64,000 bases of DNA, from positions 16,600 to 80,599 of the forward strand of contig NZMY01000036.1 of NCBI GenBank assembly GCA_002694745.1, read 5' to 3'. Positions 1-11,500 of this stretch are shown in pieces. Origin of the DNA: Croceicoccus sp. (lineage in GTDB: Bacteria; Pseudomonadota; Alphaproteobacteria; Sphingomonadales; Sphingomonadaceae). The notes beneath the pieces were generated by a model. The model saw only the letters and a list, made by a program, of their open reading frames with translations, was not told where the DNA came from and did no database searches. Position 1 is the stretch's first letter; every line of letters begins with the position of its first letter. Both the position numbers and the translations under genes were made by a program.

Positions 1-1123
1 ATTGGGCATCCGCACCGTCCCCGATGGACAGCCCGAAACTGGCGGGCATCCAGCCTCCCTCGACAGGCTTGATCCAGGGCAGCACCTGCTTGCGCCAGAT
101 TTCAACTTCGGCAAGTTGGACGGAATAGTTAGAGGTCTCCACAAATGCCGATGACCCTAGGCCGTCGGCCGGATTAACATCCTGCACCAGATACCTTGCA
201 GGTGCCGCCGCAAAATCTGTTCGCTCTTCCACTGCGGCAGCCTGCGCTTTACGGACAATCCGCAGACAATCCGCAAGCCGAGGATCGATATAAAGGATCG
301 AACCATCGCCGAGCAGGTAGCTCTGCCGCGATCCGTCGCCATGCCGAAAGCGCATGGCAAACTCGGTGCTCGCCTCTTTCGACAGCAAGCCCACTTCGTC
401 AGGATCGAGCGGTCCGGTGCGATCTGGCGCGGTCATTGCGTCACTTGAAAATAAAACCGGATCGAACGAAATGCCTTGGGGTCCAACTTTAATGGACAGG
501 GAGAATCCCGACGCATATTGCAAGCTCAGTCGGTCCAGAATGCGATCGAGACGGATCTGGCCCTTATCGTCCCGCAGAACTTGCCGTTTTAATTCAGCAA
601 TCGCGGCATATCGCGCAGCTTCATCCACGGCATTATTGACCGCATCGACCTTGGCCAGTGTTGACCAAAGCGGTTCGGGAATACGCCATTGCGCTTGGTT
701 ATGGGTAATCCATACTCCCGACCGCCGCGCATTCACAGTGGCACCGCCTGAACGGGCCCAGTCGGCATCTATACGAAATCCATCGCGGTGGATCAGGCCT
801 CGAACACGGAGATTTAGCGTAAGATTAGTCGCTTGCGGAAAGCCGAAGGCCTCGGCGTCACTCTCTGTCAATCGAGCGATAAGATCTGGGTGACATCGCA
901 CGCCGTCTTCAACGGCTTCGGCAAGTGGCGTGCTGTCTCGTCCAATTTCATTCTGTTCGATGCGCTGTAACAGCCTGGCCACCGCAGCGGACGCAGCGCC
1001 AGGACATGCGACATGCCATTCGTCCAACCGGACCAACTCAATGCGCGGCTTACCGAAAGGTAACCGCGAAGGAATAGCTCGCACGAGACTGATGCGATCA
1101 CCTTTGAGCTCAAATTTGCTCAC
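1..1123 (-). CDS. zorD: ZorD N-terminal part (Zorya type I effector helicase), cut by window edge
   Basis: This frame opens at a GTG whose last two bases lie inside the TGA stop of zorC, and it runs without a stop for 374 codons to the window edge. The visible protein begins MSKFELKGDRISLVRAIPSR and ends ...PASFGLSIGDGADAQ. No helicase motif lies in this part. In Zorya type I, ZorD is a protein of roughly 1,100 residues with a family-specific N-terminal domain followed by a SNF2-type helicase and nuclease activity, so missing helicase motifs are expected here. The assignment rests on gene order (ZorA-ZorB-ZorC-ZorD), the translational coupling to zorC, and the lack of any other reading frame. 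ZorD is known as the DNA-degrading effector recruited by the ZorAB motor. The identity would change if the upstream genes were not Zorya, but they are well supported. Confidence 0.7.
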   Translation of the reverse strand, partial: MSKFELKGDRISLVRAIPSRLPFGKPRIELVRLDEWHVACPGAASAAVARLLQRIEQNEIGRDSTPLAEAVEDGVRCHPDLIARLTESDAEAFGFPQATNLTLNLRVRGLIHRDGFRIDADWARSGGATVNARRSGVWITHNQAQWRIPEPLWSTLAKVDAVNNAVDEAARYAAIAELKRQVLRDDKGQIRLDRILDRLSLQYASGFSLSIKVGPQGISFDPVLFSSDAMTAPDRTGPLDPDEVGLLSKEASTEFAMRFRHGDGSRQSYLLGDGSILYIDPRLADCLRIVRKAQAAAVEERTDFAAAPARYLVQDVNPADGLGSSAFVETSNYSVQLAEVEIWRKQVLPWIKPVEGGWMPASFGLSIGDGADAQ

Positions 1124-2343
1124 CAATGCGTACTTCTCATTCCCTCGCCCCACACGGGATGACGTAACCCCGAGACCTTATATAAATGCCCGGCAAATTT
1201 GCGTTGCCAGCTAACCGTATGGGAAATGTGGACAAAGGCTTCATCGAAGCCGCGACTGCCGTTCATGGCGCGTAGATTAGTTCCATAATAGCGGGACTGG
1301 TACATGGGTGGAGCTGTCGGATCGCGCATATCCCAGAATCGGGTCGCGCCATTGTCGCTCCACTCAGCAATACGGGTTTGTCCGATCGTCATGATCAACG
1401 CCGTCTGCGTGGGTGTGGCCCCCTGCCCCTCGATACGAGCGTAGTGGACATCTTCATCGTCAGCCAGCTTGGCAGCCCTCGCCTCCGCTTCCTTTCCAAA
1501 AGCGAACCAAGCTTCTTTCACGTAGCCCGCCTCTAGATATCCGGTCCAGAATGCCTCTCTTTGGTCCCATTGATCTTGGCGGTCCGTCGTCATGCGCACA
1601 ATCTTGAAAAAGGCGCGGAATGCGGCTTCTGTCAGCCAACGTTTAAGTGTCGTCGTCGCGGCTTCCAGCTCAAGCCCGTGTTGATCTCTCAGCTCTTTAT
1701 TTAGCGCGTCCCAAGCACTGCCATTGATCCGCGGATCGCCGATCCGATCGACGAGAATCCGACTCATCTTCTGCTGGTAATTCTTGCTGGGAATATCGCT
1801 TTGCCAGGGCGCCAGAAGGCCATAGGCCAGAATGGCCTTTTGGCCCGCGATGTCTTGGCTGTCGAATAAGTCAATTAAGGCGGTGCCATACGTTTCGGCT
1901 TGATGACCACGCGCATCGGCCGCCACAAGGCACGCTGAAACGACCGCCCGCCTGACCAATTCGCCTTGCGCTAGATCGCCTTCCAAACCTGCATCGCTCA
2001 GAACCGGCTCACCTACGCCCGCTCCCAGCATTGCTTTAGCAAGGCGCGACGGCGCATTTCTGTGGTCCCAAAGTTCCCACCTTTTGCCACGTTCGCGCCA
2101 AACCCAATCCCGTCGCTCTGCCGTGAAACGCGCGGCGGAATTGAGAGTTTCGAATTCTGGGTGGCTGGTCGGAAAATGCCTCAGATATCCGGCAACGACC
2201 GCCCGATCGAGGCTTTGAGCATCCTGCTCGACCGCAGCCATAAGCGTCGGTCGGGCAATGCTGTTGCATCGCGGGTCGGACCACATGTCTTTGACGAGAC
2301 GCCTCAGGTCACGACGCGAAAGTTGGCGCGGATCGAAACTCAT
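1120..2343 (-). CDS. zorC: ZorC, EH-signature domain protein
   Basis: This 407-aa protein has the features of the EH_signature family: a conserved glutamate in the segment around RIAEWSDNG, followed by a histidine-rich C-terminal segment (AFVHISHTVSWQRKFAGHL). In Zorya type I, ZorC is a DNA-binding component acting with ZorD on invading DNA at the membrane motor. The gene lies between zorB and zorD and overlaps zorD at its stop codon. Its ATG overlaps the stop of a 62-codon ORF (2340-2528) by four bases. E. coli ZorC is, from memory, longer than 407 residues, and the 62-aa peptide reads like the missing N-terminus in another frame. The gene may therefore be naturally split, or carry a frameshift near 2341. 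Confidence 0.82.
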   Translation of the reverse strand: MSFDPRQLSRRDLRRLVKDMWSDPRCNSIARPTLMAAVEQDAQSLDRAVVAGYLRHFPTSHPEFETLNSAARFTAERRDWVWRERGKRWELWDHRNAPSRLAKAMLGAGVGEPVLSDAGLEGDLAQGELVRRAVVSACLVAADARGHQAETYGTALIDLFDSQDIAGQKAILAYGLLAPWQSDIPSKNYQQKMSRILVDRIGDPRINGSAWDALNKELRDQHGLELEAATTTLKRWLTEAAFRAFFKIVRMTTDRQDQWDQREAFWTGYLEAGYVKEAWFAFGKEAEARAAKLADDEDVHYARIEGQGATPTQTALIMTIGQTRIAEWSDNGATRFWDMRDPTAPPMYQSRYYGTNLRAMNGSRGFDEAFVHISHTVSWQRKFAGHLYKVSGLRHPVWGEGMRSTHW

Positions 2344-2528
2344 GTTCTGAGTACGCCGATACGCTCGAGGAAGTCATCCCAGCCTTCCAAATCGCGAGCA
2401 GAACCGGACTCTCGGTGCGAAAGACGTTCCACTGCCTTGTCTAATTCGCTGCGCACAGTTGATCCAGGTCGTGGCAGTCGAACCGAACTCGCGATCCTCT
2501 CGGCCGCTTCGCGAAGTTCGCCGCTCAT
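2340..2528 (-). CDS. Small ORF between zorB and zorC, possible detached ZorC N-terminus
   Basis: The 62-aa product starts MSGELREAAERIASSVRLPR and ends in a helical, tryptophan-containing segment (EGWDDFLERIGVLRT). Its ATG overlaps the stop of zorB by four bases and its stop overlaps the ATG of zorC by four bases. It is therefore coupled on both sides and very likely translated. I recognise no domain. Two readings fit: it is a separate small Zorya protein, or it is the N-terminal part of ZorC split off by a one-base change. The combined length with ZorC would be about 469 residues, closer to what I recall for ZorC. Confidence 0.6.
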   Translation of the reverse strand: MSGELREAAERIASSVRLPRPGSTVRSELDKAVERLSHRESGSARDLEGWDDFLERIGVLRT

Positions 2529-3256
2529 GTGCCGCTCGTCAGCATTGTGGCAAGATCCTCGTTACGCGGCGATTCCATCAGAAAACGTAAGTCGATTCGC
2601 CGGTTCTGGCGCTTCGCATCGTCAGTGTTGCCTTCGGCGACAGGGCGATCCGCTCCATATCCGCTCACTGACAGGATCGGACTGCCATTTCGGTTCTCCA
2701 GATACTCCAGCATTGGGGCCGCCTGACGCATGGCGCGGAACGTGTTAGTCGCCCGCAAAGCAGAAAGGTCCATGTTGTCGGAGATCGGGCCGTAGCCACT
2801 CATTTGGTCAGAGTCGGTATGGCCCTCGATGAAAATAGCATCCAAACTATGTTCGGTTGGCCGACAACCTTCTTCTCGCCGAGGTTGGGAATAGCAGGGC
2901 AGCACGTCCCCCATCACTTGAGCGACAAGTGCCACCTTCTCAAGCCCTTCATCCGAAAGCTGGTATTGGCCACTTGCGAACAGAAGTTCCGCCGGGATGC
3001 GCAAGACCCCAGACGCGGTATCGATCTCCACTCGCAGATTATGCTTGGCCAGGTCATCCCTCAGATCTCGCAATAGCTGCGCTCGGGTTTCCCCAGCGTT
3101 GCTGATCGCCTGGCTCTTCTGCTGGAACTGCAAGGCGAAATAGAGCAGCAGAATGACGAATACGAACACCAGGCCGACCATCATGTCCGCCATTGAAATG
3201 AAATAGCTCTCCTCCTCCTCTTCCGAGCGGGAGCGTCTGATACCACGCGCGTCCAT
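2525..3256 (-). CDS. zorB: ZorB, MotB-like stator subunit with OmpA-type peptidoglycan-binding domain
   Basis: ZorB anchors the Zorya proton-driven motor to the cell wall. The 243-aa protein has an acidic N-terminus, one transmembrane helix at about residues 19-42 and a C-terminal OmpA/MotB-like domain. Asp24 sits at the start of the helix in the motif SMADMMVG, the place of the proton-carrying aspartate of MotB. The OmpA domain shows EGHTD near residue 147 and SGYGADRP followed by NRRIDLRF near the end, the standard peptidoglycan-binding signature. It lies three bases downstream of zorA and overlaps the next ORF by four bases. Length and layout match ZorB. Confidence 0.93.
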   Translation of the reverse strand: MDARGIRRSRSEEEEESYFISMADMMVGLVFVFVILLLYFALQFQQKSQAISNAGETRAQLLRDLRDDLAKHNLRVEIDTASGVLRIPAELLFASGQYQLSDEGLEKVALVAQVMGDVLPCYSQPRREEGCRPTEHSLDAIFIEGHTDSDQMSGYGPISDNMDLSALRATNTFRAMRQAAPMLEYLENRNGSPILSVSGYGADRPVAEGNTDDAKRQNRRIDLRFLMESPRNEDLATMLTSGT

Positions 3257-3259
3257 GGC

Positions 3260-5491
3260 TTACTCCGCAGCCTGGATTGCGGAACCGCCACGAAGATCTT
3301 CGAGCGCGTCTGCCAGATCCTTAATGTCGTCCACTGCTGATGCGAACTTGTCGACCGCCTTGGCCAGCGCGCTGTCGATCCGACCCACCTCCGTATTAAG
3401 TGCACCGGCATGTTCTGCCGATGCATGACGGATCTGATCCAACGCCTTTGCCAGTGCCTCGTCGACACCGTTGAAGCGAGTTTCATAACTGGCCCAGGCT
3501 TGTGATGCCGTTCCGGAGGTACGCTCAATCGCTTCGCGCATACCGTCCATCGTGTTGGCAATCTCCGTGATCCTGGCGAGATTGCGCTGACCGCTTTCAT
3601 CGCTTCGGCGCAGCAGTTCCTGACTATGCCCGACGGATTCATGAATGATGCGAGCGGCATCACGCATAGGCGCTGTCGCACCTGACACATCATTGGCCGC
3701 ACGACCCAGCATCAACCCGACCTGTTCGGCTTCACGCCCCGCATTGCCCAGGATCGTTGCGTGATCCCGCGACGCGCCGGTCGAACGCTCAATGCTTTGG
3801 GCCAACGCCTCCATTCGGCCGACCGCGCCTGCCAAGGACTGTAAGAAGCCCGCTGAGCTCTGCTCGAACTTTTCACCGAACTGCTCGAATGCTGTGGCGA
3901 TCGCTCGTGCCGACGCATCGCTCGACCGTGCAATCGCATCGTCGATCGCGCTCAACATTCCTGTATGCGCTCGCCCGGTGACATTTTCCAAAGTAGCCGC
4001 CGCCTTTTCTAGTACCTGCGCATTGCGCAAAGCAGCGTCATTCGCCGTGTCGGACATACGCCCGCCCATTTCACCGATCTGGGTTTTGACCTGATCGAAA
4101 GCTGTCTGGATCCCGGCGGTTGCGCCAGCGAAGCCCTCCAAGGCAACGCGGATGGTCTCACTAGATTCCGACATCGCTTCGCGGATCGAACTTTGCACAG
4201 CATCGATCATCGCTTCGCTCGCAGCTCGTGAAGCTGCTCCAATGCCCTCGCCGGCCTCCTGTAGGACAAGGCGTTGCCGTTCCGCAGCATCATCATAGGC
4301 TTGCCGTTCTTCTACAGCACGCGCCTCGCGACGTTCGTTGGCTTCGGCCGTCTCCTGCGAAATGCGGCGCGACATTGTCTCGAGATTGCTATTCAACGTT
4401 CCAAACGCCAGCGTCATCTTTTCCGAAGCCGTTGAGAATTCACGCGCAGCAGTAGCGATCTGTTCGCTGGCCTCGCCACTTGCCCCCTCCAGCCTGTCAT
4501 TTACGCCCTGGAGACCACCGGTCATTGCAGTCAATGCGTCGGCCAGCGCTGCCATTTCAGTACCGGCATTCTGGCTTATCGCCGCCCCCAGCTCCTTCCC
4601 GATTTGATTAAAACTGCCTTCTCGGAATTCATTGAGCGATGTCTGAATCCCAGAAATGCCTGACACCACGGGATCGAGATGGCGTCCCATAGCATCGCCA
4701 ATCGATGCAGCAAGCTGGTGGCTGAATTCGGTCAGCGCAACACTCTGTTGTTCAAGTTCGCGAAGCTGCTTGGCAGCAACCCGCTGGGGCGGCGAGTAGA
4801 GCGTGCCGTGCTCCAGCCTTTCACATAGTGCCTCAAGCCGCTTCAGCGTTGCAGAGTGCCACCGGCGATCGAACATGCGGAGAATGATCGATGCCGCAAC
4901 ACCGCCGACCGATGTCCAGAACTTGGCCGCAGTAATGACCAACAGCTCCATCAGAGAGCTTTGCATGGCGGCCATGTCACCACCAGACATCGAACCCACA
5001 GCCTTGGACAAGGCGCCAATAATGCCCAGGAATGTGAACGTCAGCCCCAATGCAACAAACAGGTTGGCCCACCACGCCAAAACCCGGGTATCGTCGCCCA
5101 GATGGAGGAAATAACCGTCGGGCCGTGTTGTCGCCTGAAGCGGATTGTCATTCTTGTCGACAATCGTCTCGCTAAACTGCGTCCACGCATGTTTGAGCCC
5201 AGAGGCATGTTTTCCGCCTTCAAGCATGGCCGCATTGATGGCATCGAAATTGTCGTAGAACGCATCCTGCGCAATTTCATCGTCGGCTTGCTCAGCGATA
5301 ATCTGTGTAGCTGCCAAGCGTGCCTTCAGAGCGTGAGTCAGCGGACGGAACCGCCACCAGTAATTATGAATGACAATGAGGCCAGCCAAACCTATGATGG
5401 CGGCTGCAAGAATGAAACCAATCCACGGGTTGCTGAACAGATCGGCCAACACAAGATTTGGCCAAATGGGTTTTTCGACTGCGCCCGTCAT
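3260..5491 (-). CDS. zorA: ZorA, MotA-like motor subunit with long cytoplasmic tail
   Basis: ZorA is the MotA/TolQ/ExbB-type subunit of the Zorya motor. The 743-aa protein has hydrophobic segments at about residues 23-42, 138-160 and 180-205; the last two (LFVALGLTFTFLGIIGAL and the TAAKFWTSVGGVAAS region) match the MotA/ExbB proton-channel helices. From about residue 210 to the end there is a long, Ala/Glu/Gln-rich region predicted to be alpha-helical, which fits the extended intracellular tail described for ZorA. It precedes zorB by three bases. It follows druE after 32 bases, so the Zorya genes appear to continue the upstream Druantia transcript. Confidence 0.93.
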   Translation of the reverse strand: MTGAVEKPIWPNLVLADLFSNPWIGFILAAAIIGLAGLIVIHNYWWRFRPLTHALKARLAATQIIAEQADDEIAQDAFYDNFDAINAAMLEGGKHASGLKHAWTQFSETIVDKNDNPLQATTRPDGYFLHLGDDTRVLAWWANLFVALGLTFTFLGIIGALSKAVGSMSGGDMAAMQSSLMELLVITAAKFWTSVGGVAASIILRMFDRRWHSATLKRLEALCERLEHGTLYSPPQRVAAKQLRELEQQSVALTEFSHQLAASIGDAMGRHLDPVVSGISGIQTSLNEFREGSFNQIGKELGAAISQNAGTEMAALADALTAMTGGLQGVNDRLEGASGEASEQIATAAREFSTASEKMTLAFGTLNSNLETMSRRISQETAEANERREARAVEERQAYDDAAERQRLVLQEAGEGIGAASRAASEAMIDAVQSSIREAMSESSETIRVALEGFAGATAGIQTAFDQVKTQIGEMGGRMSDTANDAALRNAQVLEKAAATLENVTGRAHTGMLSAIDDAIARSSDASARAIATAFEQFGEKFEQSSAGFLQSLAGAVGRMEALAQSIERSTGASRDHATILGNAGREAEQVGLMLGRAANDVSGATAPMRDAARIIHESVGHSQELLRRSDESGQRNLARITEIANTMDGMREAIERTSGTASQAWASYETRFNGVDEALAKALDQIRHASAEHAGALNTEVGRIDSALAKAVDKFASAVDDIKDLADALEDLRGGSAIQAAE

Positions 5492-5523
5492 CTAAATGGT
5501 GTCCCCAGCAATATCAGAGTAGT

Positions 5524-8500
5524 TCATACAGCAGGATTGGTAACCACGGCGTAACTTGCACCGCGATTTGCGATCATGACCGAATATTGGTCCAGTTTGT
5601 CGGCTTGGCGATCTGCCGGGTCGCTGAAATCGAAGCGCGCGAAATTGGGTGCGCGCCAAGGCCCAAACCCTTGGTCCAATACCACCCGAACCGTCTTACC
5701 CGCTTCGAAATTCAACGTGATGGTACGCGCATGGGCGGCCCGCCCTTCATCTAGATCGCAATCGAACCCACGACGCCCCATCAGATCTTCCAGAATGTCG
5801 CGCCGGTCATCTTCCCACTCCCAATCGTGCTCGGGGGAATAGGGCTGACGCTGGTTCGGCTTGAAGCGATTCGTGGTGATCGTCAGCGGAAGACCTTCTT
5901 GTGCAGCGTCCAATCTGGCGCAGAGGCTCGCAAGCCCATCCGCCATCAATCGGATTGTCAGCGGAGATTGCAAATAGCGGTCGTTATAGGAAACGCGCTG
6001 CAACGCACCGGCACCTCCCGCTGCCCGGATCTTCGGAACCAGCAGAGCCGCAAATTGCTTGCCGAATTCGGCGATGGGACCATCCAGCTCCTTGGCAATC
6101 TCGACATAAGCGGTGCTTGACGGCGGCAACAGCCTTTCCAGATCAATTGCCGCGCCAAGCGGCAAGCGTTCCGACGGGAAGGCCACGATAGGCACCTCTT
6201 GAGGCTGCCCCCACCCCTCTCCAGGCATGGCGACGCCAATGTCGCGCGAGGCCCAAGATGTGCCCCCGGCTTCATCGATGGCGGCGATGGCGACCGCGCC
6301 ATTGGCAAATCGCGGCGCGTCTCCGGTCTTCAGCTCCGCCCCTATGGCCTTGACCGCATCGCGGACGGCAAGACGGGACGCCGGATCCAATTGATCCAGC
6401 CATTTCGTAGCCACGATCAGCCGGATCCGCACACCGCGTTCGGCAAGGCGGCGCAGGAACCGCGAAAACCACGGATCGGCCAGCCCGGCGGCATCGGTAT
6501 TGGGCGGACACCAGATGGCAAGGTTCCGCGCCCCCTGATCCACCGCCGACAGCACGGCATCGCTGACCGAACGGCACAGTATTGCAGCGGGATGCGCCAG
6601 GTCTTCGGCATCGACCGACCCGCCCAAGGCAATCGCCTCAATCGCCCAGTCCAGCGCCACACGGCGATCGACCTTTTCCTGCTGGCGATGGAGATCGCCG
6701 GTCAGGACGCAAGCGGAACAGCCCGTAACGCAGCCCGGTTCCTTGCAATCGAGGATCTTGCGCGCATCGGCCAGCAACAGCTCCCAAAGCGCCACGGCCT
6801 GCGGGGCAAATCCCGCACCGCCCGACGCACGATCAAACAGGAACAATGAATGCGTCGACTGCCCCAGGGGACCTCTTGCGCGCCTGATAGCAAGGCCCAT
6901 CTCGCCCTGCTCCACGCCAAGCCGCCGTGCGAGAGCCTCGCGCAAGGCAGAGACCAGGGCCAGCGCAGCGCCCTCGCTGGCCAGATTGGCCGGCTGCAAT
7001 TCCGCAACATCGGTCAGCGTTTCGCAGCCAAGTGCAATGGGAGGGGTGATCTTGAACGATTTCTCGGTCCCCGGGCAGACTCCGGCCGCATTGCGCTGGG
7101 TGCCGCGCAACGGTTGGTGATCGCGCATCGGGGCCCCGCCGTCGCCGTCCGCAGCGGCCGGTTCCGCACGGCCACATTCCAGACAAACGTGATAGCCAAG
7201 CCGCCCCGCACCACCTCGCGAGGAATAGAATACTAGCCCTTCCCCGCTGGCGCGAAGCCGGCCCTGCAACGGATTGGCCATCGCACCCCATGCCGCGCCA
7301 CGCGCCACGATCTGCTCGGGCTCAGGCTCGACATAGGTGACTTCGTCTGTGTCGGCATGGGGCTGTTCACCCATGTCCACGGTAAAGCCCGACGGCGCCA
7401 GAAAGCGGCGCTGTGCCTCTAGCGGTATTGCAGAACGGCATGTCGGACATTGCAGAGGTGCCACATGGCTACAATCGGCGGCGCCGCAGGCGACGCAAGT
7501 CCAGAACACCTTGATACTCTGAATCTCGCTCGCCTTTGCGTCATCCGCAGGCCGCCGCCAGTTCAGGGTCACGCCCGCCGAGCTATAGACCAGGCCGTTG
7601 ACGACAACCTCGGCGCCCGGCGCGTAATCGCGGATCGCAATGTCCAGCGTGCGACTGGGGAATGAGCGGCGACCACGGCTCCCATCGCCCGTGCGGTCGG
7701 ATTCATCAGCCGCTGCCTTGTCCGCGTTAACGAATTGGACGACACCAGTAGGAAGGCCGTGACCGGGCAGAATGTTGCGCGATGCGAGCTCGGAAAGCAG
7801 GTTCTCCTTCGTCAGGCGTTCCAATTGATAGGCAATGCTGCCGCGACCTTCGGGCGGTGCATTCGCGGCCTGCGCCTGCATTGCATCCCATTCGCCGACC
7901 ACTCCGTTGCGCGCCTGATCGAGGGCTTCGCGGGCGGCGGTAAAAACCGTCGCATCGCCCTCCAGTACCGTGCCATGCAGCAATTGCGCAACGTCCGCGG
8001 CAAGATTGGTTTGCGTGCTAGGCGCGTCGAGCCAGTTCAGGCAGGCCTCGGCAGGAATGACGTCCGGGCGGGCGGCCCCAATTCCTTGCGGACAGCCAAA
8101 GAAATCCCCCACCTGCACCTTGAGCGCCTCGCCGCCTTCCCCTGCAAACCAGCGCGCCAGCAAGAGCGCATTGACGTGGCGCTGCACGATGCGGCGGCTG
8201 TCCAGCTTCACGCGTGGCGCGCGGGTGCTGCGCGCCAGATAGATTTCGGGCGCGGCAAAGGCTTCGCGTTCCAGCGGCGTATCGCGCGTATAAGTCAGCG
8301 AGCTGGCAAAACCCTGACGACGGCGCCCCGCGCGACCGACGCGCTGCCGGTAATTGGCAAGCGCGGGCGGCACATTGGTCATCATCACGGTTGAAACCGA
8401 CCCGATATCGACGCCCATCTCCATCGTGGTCGAGCAATTGAGGATGTTGATCTCGCCATCCTTGAACTCACGTTCAAACCGCCGAAGTCGTTCTGCCGGC

Positions 8501-11500
8501 TGCTGCGCCGAGTGCTCGGCAGAGCGGATATAGGGGGCGAGCAAGGCGGCCTGGTCGTTGAGGTTGGTCCAGACGCCGTTCTTGCGCAATTCGGCAACAC
8601 CGGGCTCGTCGTCGAGCCATGCTCGAATAAGCTCAAGCGAGTTCCCCCGCGGAAACGTCATCGGCAGGCGAGGGAAAGTAATCGCCGTCGCCAATTTGTC
8701 GGCAGGCTTCACACCCTCCCTGTGTCCATAAGGGCTCAATCCCAGCACGGTATGGGGTAGCACGCGGCCAGTAACCGGACAAAGCCATGCCTGGCTGACC
8801 GGCGCGAGATGCGCCTTGTCGAAATCGAGCGCATGGCCCGGACGCGAAGGATCATAGAAAAGCGGGCTGAGCGCGGCCCAGGCATCGGCAAGCAGTTCGT
8901 TCAGAGCCGCACGATCGGCACCGTCCGTGCGGTCCATTTGCAATGCTTTTTCCAGCGCCATCACGAGATTGGATGCATGGGCAACACCCGCCACAGGCCA
9001 GGCGACCTCGTTTTGGGCCACCTTCTTCTCGCCAAAAGGCAAAAGCGCTTTGCGCCAACCAAGCCGCGTGATCCAGTGGAGATCAGCGTCGAGAACGCGA
9101 ACCGCCAGATTGGCGCGCGCCACCATATCGACCATGCAATACAGCAGCCCATGCCAGTCCTCGATGGTCCGGCCATTGTTGCGCAACACCTCGGGCACGG
9201 TCGCGATCCGGTCGATCGTATCGAACCGCAGCCGGGCCAGCCCCAAAGTCTCCGCCGTATTGGCGCGACGCGGGCGGCGCATGAATTCACGCATCAGCAG
9301 GAATTCTGCGAAGGCTGCGCCGTCTTTGCCGAAGCGGTCGTCGCGCAATCTCCAGACTTCGCTCATCCATTTGCGCACCACTTCCGTCTCGGCGAGGCGT
9401 TCGCGCATTTTCGGCCATGACAGGCCGTCGAGCGAGGGAGACAGCTTCGCCGCAAGCTGACGCTTCTTCTCGGCGATAAGTTCATCGAGAATGCCGGGAC
9501 TAGCAGCGGCCGCTTGCTCAAGCGCGGCCAACTCGCTGCGCAACGCCGTGACATCGGCATCACCTTCACTCGACATCGCGATACTGCCCTGCACGGCATG
9601 ATAGAGATGGCCCCTTACGAAGCTGCGTTCCGAGTTGGTCTGCAGATTGGCCGCAAAGCGCGCGGTCCCCTGACGGCTGTCGGTAAACGACAGCAGCTGA
9701 CGCCCCTCTGCGGGCGGCGCGAACTTGTCCTGCGGATTCACCGGTCGGCGCGGTACCCCCTCGAGCATCACAGGCGCGGCAGAGCCGATCAGGAACGGAG
9801 CGCCAAATCGGAAGGGCCGCAGTACGTCGCCCAAACGACCTTCGCTGGCCTCGCAGGCCCCGCAGCTTTCGGGCGAATGAGTGTGGAACACGATCGTCCC
9901 CTCCTCCGCACGGTCAAAGCGCTGGCCGGTCTTCGGATCGATATGGGCTTGGTGACAACCGTCCAGCGCACGAGTGCCGACGGCAAGGCGGACACCGTCG
10001 TAAAGTGGCCTGATCGGCCCTTGCTCCCGAGCAGGGTCCGGCGCGTTGTCCATGTCCTCACTGCTCTCGCGATCGCGCAGGGCCGCAAATTCATCGATGA
10101 CAGGCGGGGTATAGCGCGGCTGCAAATGCCCATCGCGCTCCTCGCAATCGAGCCAGGGTTCACCACATTCGCGGCACGCATTGATTTCAAGCACGGGGGC
10201 CGAACAACTGGGGCAGCATTCGGATCGTTCGGGCAGCACAGCACCGAATGGCCAGCCTTCCGGACTTTTGCCGCAGTCCGGGTTGATACAGCTCCACAGG
10301 CCAGGCACAGCGCGCAGGAAACCGTGAAATCGCAGCGGCAGGATCGGATCCCGCTGCCGGTCGCCATCATCGGCGATGGCCGAGAGAATTTCTGGAACGG
10401 GCAGGCCGGTCGGGGCCAGCAAGCTGTTAGCCTTGGCAAGCGGCACAACGCCCGCCTCCGCTTCTCTCAGGAACGACTGAACCGCCGGATTGGCCCGTAA
10501 CCTGTCACGATCCGCCAGCAAGGTCGGCTCAGCCCGGGCCTCGGCGTCGGCTTTTGGTAACATGAGCGGTTCGCGCGCACCGGTGACCACATGGATCCGA
10601 TCGGCCTCGGCGCCCGAGATATCCTGAAGGAACCGGCGCAGATCGTCGGTAACATCTTTGCCGTCGCCAATGGTGGCCGAGGTGGCGACAAAGCGCACAT
10701 CGCTGGCCTTGACGCCGAACGCCAACAGTACGCGGCGGATGAGCAGGGCGATTTCGGCAGCGGCCGATCCGACATAGCCATGCGCTTCGTCGAGGATGAT
10801 CCAGCGCAACTGGCCGCGGCTGTTTTCGATTAGCGGGCGGTCGATCCGGCGGATCGTCATATATTCCAGCATGGTCACGTTGGTGACCAGAATCGGCGGC
10901 GGATCGCGGCGCAAGGTCTCTCGGTCCTGCGCCTGCTCGGCATGGCGCATGTCGCTGGCGCGAAGCTTGTCGGGCGTCAGCCCATTATAAAGCCCGAACC
11001 GGACCTTGCCCCCGAAAGGACGGGTCCAGGCTCGCAGGCGCTCCTTCTGGCTCGCGATCAGGGCGTTTAGCGGATAAAGCGCAATGGCGCGAACGCCGCT
11101 AAGGCGCCCTTTCGCATCGGACTCCGTCGCCAGATCGTGGAGCAGCGGCATCAAGAAGCATTCCGTCTTGCCCGAACCGGTGCCGCTGGTCACCAACACC
11201 GAATTGCGCTGCTCATCCGTCAGATGGCGCCATGCCTCGACCTGATGGCGATAGGGTTGGGCATCGGGCGGAAAGCGATATTCGCCGGCCGTATCGCTGG
11301 AAATCGCGCGAATAACTTCGGGATGCAGCAGATTTCCCGAACAATCGGCAAAAGTCCGCCCATCAGTCACGAAGGGAGCGGCGCCCTCGATCACCGGCTC
11401 GCGGACCAGTGCGCCATCTTCTACCTTTGTCGACCCGAACTGGCGGCGGATCTCATCGACGAGCGCGGGGTGGTTGATGCCCGATCGACTGAGAACCGCT

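Noticed and set aside
354..893. 179-codon plus-strand frame opposite zorD
   Set aside because: It lies fully inside the minus-strand ZorD frame, has no ribosome binding site and reads as an Arg/Ser-rich shadow.
868..1113. 81-codon minus-strand frame near the start of zorD
   Set aside because: It overlaps zorD out of frame. The continuous GTG-started frame from 1,123 to the edge explains the region and couples to zorC.
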